Source: Archaeoglobus sp.
GTDB taxonomy: Archaea > Halobacteriota > Archaeoglobi > Archaeoglobales > Archaeoglobaceae
Direction: 5' to 3'
Assembly (NCBI RefSeq): GCF_017656475.1
Contig: NZ_JACDNT010000001.1
Span: 1-64,000 of the forward strand
Length of the DNA: 64,000 nt
Part shown: positions 9,503 through 16,724 of the stretch, in pieces
How the letters are laid out: the number at the start of each line of letters is the position of its first letter
How positions within the stretch are numbered: position 1 is the first letter of the stretch
Notes under the pieces: model-generated
Seen by the model: the letters and a program-made list of their open reading frames with translations, nothing else
What the model was told of the DNA's origin: nothing
Databases searched by the model: none
Made by a program: the position numbers and the translations under genes

Positions 9503-10639
9503 ATGCAAGAAATCTCTTCCCACGTAAAATCTGGAAAACCTGTCATGATTCTCGATTCGGAAAAAAGTGCTATATGCATTCCAGCAGAGGTTGTTAGCGG
9601 GGAGATACTCAACTTCATGATGAAGAACTGCGACGAAATTCGTCTGGCATTGACATGGAAACAGATTTTGAACTTGGGACTAAACAGGTTCAGATTTCAG
9701 AACGGTAATTTAATACCAATTGACCCGAATCTTGATAAGATTTCGGCTGATGAGAGAGCAGTTTTCATCAGGGAGCTCGTCGGTGGAAAGGTTAGGGACG
9801 TAAAGTATCCTGGCAGAATATTTGTGGAAGAGACGAAGGAGATGGGTGTGCTTGAAAGGCCGGGAATGGCTGAGGCATGTGTTGACCTTGCGAGAATGGC
9901 GGGCTTTGGCCCTTCAGCCGTCTATGCACCCCTCATGACAGCCGAGGGTGGTGTGGCTGGGGAAGATTACGCCCTCAAATTTGCAAAAGAACACTCAATG
10001 CCGGTTTTCAGAATAAAGGACATGATTGAGTTCAGAATCAAATCGGAGAAAATTGTTGAGAGAGTTGTTGAAGCCACACTTCCAACGAAATTTTATGGAA
10101 CTTTCAAAGCAATGGGTTACAAAACGCCTCTGGGAGAGATCGTTGCACTCGTCAGGGGAGAAGTTGATAAGGGGGACGTGCTGGTGAGGATACACTCCGA
10201 GTGTCTAACCGGAGACGTTTTTCACTCCCTGCGTTGTGACTGCGGAGACCAGCTCGAAAATGCCCTTAAGATGATTGACAAAGAGGGCAAGGGTGTGGCA
10301 ATCTATATGAGAGGACATGAAGGGAGAGGGATAGGTTTAATCAACAAGCTGATGGCCTACAAGCTTCAGGAGGAAGGGAAGGACACTGTTGATGCAAACA
10401 TAGAGCTCGGCTTCCCGCCAGACATGAGAAGCTATGGAATAGCAGCTCAAATACTGATGGATTTGGGGGTTAAAAGCATAAGACTCCTCACAAACAACCC
10501 TCTGAAGATAGAGGAGCTGAAAAAATACGGATTCAAGATTGTCAGGGAGCCGATTGAGGTAGAGCCCTGCGAGGTCAACCTCCCGTATCTTAAGGCGAAA
10601 AAGGATAAGATGGGTCACATGATATGTTTCAACGATTAA
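9503..10639 (+). CDS. ribA: RibBA-like protein: GTP cyclohydrolase II domain fused to an apparently degenerate DHBP synthase domain
   Basis: C-terminal half HSECLTGDVFHSLRCDCGDQL...GHEGRGIGL...RSYGIAAQIL (GCH II). N-terminal half is RibB-like in layout but lacks the acidic loop. Confidence 0.85.
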   Translation: MQEISSHVKSGKPVMILDSEKSAICIPAEVVSGEILNFMMKNCDEIRLALTWKQILNLGLNRFRFQNGNLIPIDPNLDKISADERAVFIRELVGGKVRDVKYPGRIFVEETKEMGVLERPGMAEACVDLARMAGFGPSAVYAPLMTAEGGVAGEDYALKFAKEHSMPVFRIKDMIEFRIKSEKIVERVVEATLPTKFYGTFKAMGYKTPLGEIVALVRGEVDKGDVLVRIHSECLTGDVFHSLRCDCGDQLENALKMIDKEGKGVAIYMRGHEGRGIGLINKLMAYKLQEEGKDTVDANIELGFPPDMRSYGIAAQILMDLGVKSIRLLTNNPLKIEELKKYGFKIVREPIEVEPCEVNLPYLKAKKDKMGHMICFND

Positions 10640-11361
10640 CCTGCGAATGTGGTGCAGAGTTAATCAGCGATGCTGCGTATTGCCTTAACTGCGGGAGAAA
10701 ACACGCTATTGGCTGTGGTGTTTATGTTTCGGAAAGGAGAGTATACGTAAGAATTTTCGGTAAAAAAGGTTACGACGGGTTCAGTTTAAAAAGATACGAC
10801 GAAGATGTTTCGATCAGAAACCTGTACGAGATTCTGGGTGAGAGAATTTACTTCTCAAGAGTGGAGGAGGTCGTTATTTCTGGAGAGAATAGGGAGTTGA
10901 TAGAGGAAGGTGTTGAGAATCTTAAAAACAGCCTTTATCCCTTTGAGATTTCAGTCAGCGATGTTTTTGAAACGCATGAGGAATTTTTTGATAAACTGGA
11001 GCGTGTGCTGAGGTTGAAAAGGGAGCTGAAAACTGTCGATACACCACCAGAAGACAAGATACACGGCAGCCACTCAACGATAATTGGAGGGAGGGAAGGT
11101 TACAACCTCATCATTTCACTCGCTAAATCCCCATACGTGAAAAAGGTCGTTCCAGGAGTTATAGAAGGTAACGCGACGAGCATTGGTGGAGGAGTTAAGC
11201 TGAAGCTCACAAGAAGCGATGAAAAAGGGAATGTCAGGGCTTTGCTTATCGATGGCTCGTCTGTCCAGCAGGTTCACGTGATAACCACAGCGTCAAACAG
11301 GGAGAAGGGGGAGGAGGTTTTGAAGCTTCTGAGGGGGTATGTACGCGATATACAGGGCTGA
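10624..11361 (+). CDS. DUF2103-like archaeal metal-binding protein
   Basis: N-terminal zinc ribbon CECGAELISDAAYCLNCG; IHGSHSTIIGGREGYNLI core; overlaps ribA end. Confidence 0.7.
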   Translation: MFQRLTCECGAELISDAAYCLNCGRKHAIGCGVYVSERRVYVRIFGKKGYDGFSLKRYDEDVSIRNLYEILGERIYFSRVEEVVISGENRELIEEGVENLKNSLYPFEISVSDVFETHEEFFDKLERVLRLKRELKTVDTPPEDKIHGSHSTIIGGREGYNLIISLAKSPYVKKVVPGVIEGNATSIGGGVKLKLTRSDEKGNVRALLIDGSSVQQVHVITTASNREKGEEVLKLLRGYVRDIQG

Positions 11362-11731
11362 GGGTATTGAGGTTGCAATCCCTTTCGAATGTAGAATGTG
11401 CGGGAAGTGCTGCGAAAAACTCAGCCAGTGCGTTTATGACCCGCTGTCGGGAAAAATAATCGCGGAGACAGAGTTTGGGTTGTTTGACTATATCGAGCTG
11501 AGTGTTGATGCGAAAAGTCCCGTTTTGATTAAACCCTGTCCTTTCCTCAAGGACGGAAAATGCGAGATTCATGAAATCAGACCGAAAAGCTGCCGGGATT
11601 TTCCTCTGACTGAGCGAGGTGACTGCGGTGTGGGATGCGAGGGTTACAGAGAGATCAAAGAGAGGGTTAAGAAAATTGAAAGTGCTGTGGGAAAGCTTGA
11701 ATTTATTGGGGTAGAGCACGACAGCGATTAA
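11339..11731 (+). CDS. YkgJ-family cysteine-cluster protein
   Basis: FECRMCGKCCEKL...CPFLKDGKCEIHEIRPKSCRDFPL. Confidence 0.85.
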   Translation: MYAIYRAEGIEVAIPFECRMCGKCCEKLSQCVYDPLSGKIIAETEFGLFDYIELSVDAKSPVLIKPCPFLKDGKCEIHEIRPKSCRDFPLTERGDCGVGCEGYREIKERVKKIESAVGKLEFIGVEHDSD

Positions 11732-11810
11732 TATGTCTACAGAAGTCGTTAATTACCGAGATTATGAAGTGTTGGAAAGCAATCCGGGAAACAACAAACC
11801 TGTTCTTTGA

Positions 11811-11855
11811 TTATAATTATTGGATAATCCAGTTTATAATTATATTTATAAATTT
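11811..11855. promoter_or_regulatory. Compound operator-like element plus TATA region upstream of the CoADR/NADH oxidase-like gene
   Basis: TTATAATTAT (11811-11820), TGGATaATCCA palindrome (11821-11831), TTATAATTAT (11834-11843), then atatttataaattt. Confidence 0.4.
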
Positions 11856-11896
11856 CCTCAAAAAGTATTAAATTTTGGTGAGGCTAAAGAACAACT

Positions 11897-13234
11897 ATGA
11901 AATACGACGTTTTGATAATCGGTGGTGGGCCTGCAGGGATGGTTACAGCAACGACTGCAAAAAAGTTTTACCCTGACAAGAGCGTTGCGATAATCAAGAA
12001 GGAGGAGAAGGGTCTGGTTCCATGTGGAATACCCTACGTCTTCAGCACTCTCGGATCGGTTGAGAAGAACATAATGCCGACAAAGCCGGCAGAGAACCTC
12101 GGAATCGAGTTCATAATCGACGAAGTTACAGATGTTGACGTCAAAGCAAAGGTTGTAAAAACCAAGAGTGGCAAAAGCATCTCATACGAGAAGCTTGTTT
12201 TTGCCACCGGTTCAACGCCTGTAATACCGAGAATAGAGGGTGTTGAGAAAGAGGGAGTTCATGCGGTGTCCAAGAACATTGACGAGCTGAAGAAGCTCCA
12301 TGAAGCTGTTGAAAAGGCTGAGAGAGTTGTCATAGTGGGCGGAGGCTTCATAGGTGTTGAGGTGGGGGAACAGATAGCCAGACTGGGAAAGAAGGTAGCA
12401 ATAGTGGAAATGATGGACCAACTCCTTCCTGCTGCCTTCGACAAGGAATTTGCGAGAATTGCTGAAGAGGAGCTGAAGAAGCTTGGAGTTGAGCTTTACC
12501 TTAACTCAACCGTCAAAAAGATAGTCGGTAATTCCAAGGTTGAGGCGGTTGAGCTGGTGGATGGAAGGAAAATTGATGCTGACGTTGTCATTTTATCAGT
12601 AGGTTACAAACCGAACATAGAGCTTGCGGAAAAGGCAGGGTTGAGAATAAGCATAGGAAACAGGATATGGACGGATGAGTACGGCAGAACGAGCGAGAAA
12701 GACGTTTTTGCTGTTGGCGACTGCTCTGAGGAGAAGGACTTCTTTACAAGAGAGACGAGCAGAGTTATGCTCGCTTCAACCGCGACCTTTGAGGCAAGGA
12801 TTGTTGGGGCTAACCTATTCTCTCTTAAAGTTGTGAGGGTGAACAAGGGAACTGTAGGCGTTTTCTCAACAGTTGTTGGAGAGGTCGCCTTTGGTGCTGC
12901 AGGTCTAACTGAAGAGGCTGCGAGAAAGGAGGGGTTTGAAGTTGTTGCAGGTTACGCTGAAAGCTTCAACAGACATCCTTCAAGTATCCCTGGAGGAACA
13001 GTAACAAGAGTGAAGCTTGTTTTCGCAAAGGAGAGCGGAACAATTCTCGGCGGACAGGTTGCGGGAGGTGCAGAGGTTGGAGAAATGGTCAACATGATTG
13101 CAATGGCAATCCAAAATCACCTCACTGCATCGGAGATCGACACATTGCAGATTGGTACACATCCGCTTTTAACCTCAGCACCTACGATGCCCCCGCTGAT
13201 AATTGCAGCCGAGGATGCTCTGAGAAAAATGTAA
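11897..13234 (+). CDS. FAD-dependent pyridine nucleotide-disulfide oxidoreductase (CoA-disulfide reductase/NADH oxidase-like)
   Basis: MKYDVLIIGGGPAGMVTA; single redox Cys in GLVPCGIPYV; VVIVGGGFIGVEVGE; FAVGDC. Confidence 0.9.
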   Translation: MKYDVLIIGGGPAGMVTATTAKKFYPDKSVAIIKKEEKGLVPCGIPYVFSTLGSVEKNIMPTKPAENLGIEFIIDEVTDVDVKAKVVKTKSGKSISYEKLVFATGSTPVIPRIEGVEKEGVHAVSKNIDELKKLHEAVEKAERVVIVGGGFIGVEVGEQIARLGKKVAIVEMMDQLLPAAFDKEFARIAEEELKKLGVELYLNSTVKKIVGNSKVEAVELVDGRKIDADVVILSVGYKPNIELAEKAGLRISIGNRIWTDEYGRTSEKDVFAVGDCSEEKDFFTRETSRVMLASTATFEARIVGANLFSLKVVRVNKGTVGVFSTVVGEVAFGAAGLTEEAARKEGFEVVAGYAESFNRHPSSIPGGTVTRVKLVFAKESGTILGGQVAGGAEVGEMVNMIAMAIQNHLTASEIDTLQIGTHPLLTSAPTMPPLIIAAEDALRKM

Positions 13235-14431
13235 CTATCCAATATTTTTTTCAACCTCTCTGAGAACTTCTCGAAGAGGTATACCTAAGTCCTCTGCTAT
13301 TTTCCTGAGATCCTCGTACTCCGGTTTTACGTTTATTACCTTTTCGCCCATCTTGGACGTTTTGACCGTTACTTCAAACTTCTTGCCAAAGAGCTCGATT
13401 TCAACCTTCTCCTTCTTTCTTTCTGCCACCAATCTCGGTAGCTCGTAAATCCTTACCCCTATCGTTCCTGTCTCCCTCATAAGAACCTCAGCCATTCTGT
13501 GGCAATTTTTGTAGTCACTGATCACGGAAATAACGTTTGCCGGTCGGTTTTTCTTGCCGATTACCTGAGTGACATACACATCAACAGCACCCTCATCGAA
13601 CAGCCTTCTTACAGCATGCCCTACAATCTCCCCACTAGCATCGTCAACGTTGGTTTCGAGAATAACTATTCTGTCGTTCACAGCCCTGAAATCCTCTCCT
13701 TCTGCCACTCTCAGCACGTTAACGATTCCGTCAACCCTCTTAGTACCAGCCCCGTAGCCAATCCTACTTAGTTTCATAGGTGGAAAAACATCCACCACAT
13801 TCTCAGTAAGATTTACCAAAAGCGCTGCTCCGGTCGGAGTTGTCAACTCCGTGTTGACATCAAAGTTTGAATATCTAAAACCATGTGCTGCCAGAATCTC
13901 AAGCGTTGCGGGAGCGGGAGAGGCAATTTTGCCGTGATCCATCTTTATATATCCCCCACCCAGCACGGGAGGAGTTGTGTAGATTTCAGCGTCGAAGTAC
14001 CCCTCTCTGTCGAGTATTGTCGCAGTCCCAACAACGTCAAAAATTGTGTCCAGCGAGGCTATTTCATGCAGATGGAACTCCCCGCCGTGAAGTCGTGCCT
14101 CTGCCCCTACAAGGTCGTCAATTACGCGATAAACGAATTTTGATGCTCGCTCAGATATCTCTAAGCTCTCCACTACCGATTTAACAGCTTTTCTAAGATT
14201 TGCCGGACTTGAAAGCCTTCTCTCTTTGATGTCGATCTCCAGTCCCTTTGCAAGTATTCCCATATCTCTCTCAATCACTTCCACTTTGAACTTCTGACAG
14301 TTTTCAAGCCTGTTTATTGCCTCTTCTACGTCTAAAACTGCATCAGTGGAGTCTGTCAGATCAATGAGGGCCGAAAGTAGCATATCTCCAGAGATACCGG
14401 CAATTTTTGGATCCAAAACAAGGATTTTCAT
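13235..14431 (-). CDS. larC: LarC-type nickel insertion protein (nickel-pincer nucleotide synthesis)
   Basis: MKILVLDPKIAGISGDMLLSALIDL...HLHEIASLDTIFDVVG...ETNVDDASGEIVGHA...GTIGVRIYE: LarC/DUF111 signature. Confidence 0.9.
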   Translation of the reverse strand: MKILVLDPKIAGISGDMLLSALIDLTDSTDAVLDVEEAINRLENCQKFKVEVIERDMGILAKGLEIDIKERRLSSPANLRKAVKSVVESLEISERASKFVYRVIDDLVGAEARLHGGEFHLHEIASLDTIFDVVGTATILDREGYFDAEIYTTPPVLGGGYIKMDHGKIASPAPATLEILAAHGFRYSNFDVNTELTTPTGAALLVNLTENVVDVFPPMKLSRIGYGAGTKRVDGIVNVLRVAEGEDFRAVNDRIVILETNVDDASGEIVGHAVRRLFDEGAVDVYVTQVIGKKNRPANVISVISDYKNCHRMAEVLMRETGTIGVRIYELPRLVAERKKEKVEIELFGKKFEVTVKTSKMGEKVINVKPEYEDLRKIAEDLGIPLREVLREVEKNIG

Positions 14432-14443
14432 AAAAAATAAAGA

Positions 14444-16294
14444 TTATGGAAGAATTTCTCCTCCCTCAACGAGCCTCGAATGTATTAGCTTGGCGAGTTT
14501 TGCAACCTCTTTTGCATTGTTTTTGGCACCTGGTATTGCCCTTGTCAGGTATGCACCGTTTTCAGCCTTCTTTGCAGCTTCATTCTCATCCATTCCGAGA
14601 ATTGCTGCCACAGCAGCGGGAACAGTTACGTTGATGATAGTATGACCGATGTACTGAAGTTCCTGCCCAAGAACAGCGCCGGCAAAAAGAGCAGTTCCGT
14701 AGTCCGGATCGTCTCTTCCCTTACCTTCAAGTGCGTAATCCACGACAGCTTTGGCGGAGAGGTTCTCAATATGGTATGTTTTTCCGTCAATGGTTACATC
14801 GTAGGATATGTAGGAGTCGAAACCCCAGAACTTCTTGGTGAATCCGTCAGTTCTCCTCGCCTGCGGTCTGATTTCTGTAAACTTGAACTCAATCTTCTTG
14901 CCTGTGAAAGCCGAGAGTATTGCCGACCCCCTCTTCTCAACGTAAGCCTTCCTTTCTTCATCGAGGGTTCTCGCAACCTCTTCAACATCCTTGCCCTCTT
15001 TTAGCATTTCGTACGCCTTAACTGCCCTCCTGTAGATCGCTCTATCCCTCACGTCCTCACTTGCGAGCATGCATGCCCGTGTTACGGGACCCCTCTTAAC
15101 CTCTTCAGCCTTCCTTGTGATCGTGTTGAGCGCGCACAAAGCCATCTCAGGATCTATGAAAGAGTTCATCTTGTAGTTCCTTATCTCCTCAGCAACCTTG
15201 TAAATGTCCCCGTACTTCATCATCAGCCTTATGGCCGGAACAGTATCACCGCACAGATGGCCCAGCGGTGGGTTTACCGGTCCACCTGAGAAACCGGCGC
15301 CAATGATGGGAGACTCCTCAAATCCCGCAAATATTTCATTTAGAGCCATTGATCCAATTACCGACGGTCCGCCTATGTCCTTCAGTATAAGTCCGAAGTC
15401 TCCAATTACCCTGGCAGTTTCGAATTCTTCCCTTGTGCCCCTTATGTGCAGCTTTTCTGGCAGGCCAGCAGCCTCCACAGCACCCTTTCCTGCCATGTAT
15501 GCCGAATCGGCACTGCCAAACGCTCCGAATTCCTCCCCAAGGAAGGCATCTGGATGCACTATCTCCATCGCAACAGTTGCACCGATAAGTGCCGGCCAGA
15601 GTGGGTAGGGTGTGATTCCTGCCCCCTCCATCGCTCTCATCATCGCCTGAGTTCCGACCTTTGCAGCATTCTTGGCAAGTTCCGGTATGTTAACGTCCTC
15701 ACCCAGAGCACTGTGTCCATAAATGGCTCCACCAGCTATAAACGGCGGAAGTACAGCTCCATCAACCTTCGTGAGCTTCTTATCGAGTAGTTCCTCAAAA
15801 ACGGCTTTGTATGCCGGGAATGCGGGTATTCTATGAGTAAACTTGTTGGTAACAAGAGCTATACCGCTCGTTCTGCATGCCCCAGCATGCATCCTAGCCA
15901 TCGCGCCAAGCTTTCTGTTAGCCATCGGAACTCCGGCTCTCGCTGCAGCACCGGCAAAGTAAGCAAGAGCCGCAACTATGAGCGCGGCATTCTCAGGAGA
16001 GGCTCCCGCATTTTTCGCCTCATTGACCGCCTTTTGAATTACGAGATCCAATGGAATTTGCGGTGCTGCAGCATCGACGAGCGTTGCCTCACTCATCAAT
16101 TTCATTTCGGGCTCCTGAACACCACCAAACATATCCTCCGCAATAGAGTTTGCTGCACAAAAAACTGGGATTACCAGCGTACCATGACCCTTCGTTGCTG
16201 CTTCTATCTTGTCGTTTGTCATAAGGTCTGGCTTAAACGTTGCTGCAAGTGTTGCTGCTAATACTGCTTTCTCCTTTTCTTCCATACATTTCAC
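14444..16294 (-). CDS. Conserved-looking 616-aa protein of unknown function, co-directional with larC (12-bp gap)
   Basis: MKCMEEKEKAVLAATLAATFKPDLMTNDKIEAATKGHGTLVIPVFCAANSIAEDMFGG...; long clean ORF; no family recognised by eye. Confidence 0.75.
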   Translation of the reverse strand: MKCMEEKEKAVLAATLAATFKPDLMTNDKIEAATKGHGTLVIPVFCAANSIAEDMFGGVQEPEMKLMSEATLVDAAAPQIPLDLVIQKAVNEAKNAGASPENAALIVAALAYFAGAAARAGVPMANRKLGAMARMHAGACRTSGIALVTNKFTHRIPAFPAYKAVFEELLDKKLTKVDGAVLPPFIAGGAIYGHSALGEDVNIPELAKNAAKVGTQAMMRAMEGAGITPYPLWPALIGATVAMEIVHPDAFLGEEFGAFGSADSAYMAGKGAVEAAGLPEKLHIRGTREEFETARVIGDFGLILKDIGGPSVIGSMALNEIFAGFEESPIIGAGFSGGPVNPPLGHLCGDTVPAIRLMMKYGDIYKVAEEIRNYKMNSFIDPEMALCALNTITRKAEEVKRGPVTRACMLASEDVRDRAIYRRAVKAYEMLKEGKDVEEVARTLDEERKAYVEKRGSAILSAFTGKKIEFKFTEIRPQARRTDGFTKKFWGFDSYISYDVTIDGKTYHIENLSAKAVVDYALEGKGRDDPDYGTALFAGAVLGQELQYIGHTIINVTVPAAVAAILGMDENEAAKKAENGAYLTRAIPGAKNNAKEVAKLAKLIHSRLVEGGEILP

Positions 16295-16303
16295 CTCACA
16301 AAA

Positions 16304-16319
16304 TTTAGGTTAACTTAAA
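16304..16319. promoter_or_regulatory. Near-palindromic operator-like site upstream of the 616-aa gene
   Basis: TTTAGGTTAACTTAAA; one mismatched base pair in a 16-bp dyad, 10 bp upstream of the start. Confidence 0.35.
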
Positions 16320-16436
16320 ATTGGATTGACCACTATAAAAACCTTCGGTTTAAATATTAAATTTTATTAAAATTTTATTAAAATTTTCGAAATTCAAAAA
16401 ATTAATAACTTAAATTTATGAGAGTATGCACCGACT

Positions 16437-16661
16437 AACGCTGTTCAAAGTCGTTCTCTTAAGATTACGAGTGAACTTGAACTACCAGATTCGGATTTTT
16501 AGAAAAATTACTCGAAGTTTTTTGGTAATTATGATTTCCTGCCAAACGGCGCTTTGATAGCTGCAGCATGCAAGCATCGCGGGATAAAAAAGATTGCGGC
16601 TTTCGATTGAGGTGATTTTCTAGAGATGAGATGTTTAAGTTTGGCTGCTGCATATCTTTAA
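16437..16661 (+). pseudogene. Decayed VapC/PIN-domain toxin remnant
   Basis: One frame reads ...ITSELELPDSDF*KNYSKFFGNYDFLPNGALIAAACKHRGIKKIAAFD*GDFLEMRCLSLAAAYL*. The PIN-like LLPNDALIAATCKHxGIxxIATFDxDF motif is interrupted by TAG (16500) and TGA (16608). Confidence 0.75.
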
Positions 16662-16724
16662 ATAAACCTGAAGCAGCTAAAGTTCATGCAAAATAAATAT
16701 ATATCACCGGTCTAACACACATAC

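Noticed and set aside
11733-11810. 25-aa ORF MSTEVVNYRDYEVLESNPGNNKPVL / possible C/D box RNA
   Set aside because: No clear TATA or SD signal, no paired C and D boxes (RTGATGA/CTGA).
14446-16261. Several + strand ORFs of 60-142 aa inside the 616-aa gene
   Set aside because: They lie antisense to one long uninterrupted ORF and have frame-shadow composition (Ser/Arg/Cys rich).
16320-16400. Repeated attttattaaaa tract as a mobile-element or CRISPR repeat
   Set aside because: Simple AT-rich slippage-type repeat without unit structure or spacers.
16500-16610. In-frame TGA/TAG as selenocysteine or pyrrolysine recoding in the PIN fragment
   Set aside because: Two different stops plus loss of the catalytic Asp and no start; simple decay is more likely.
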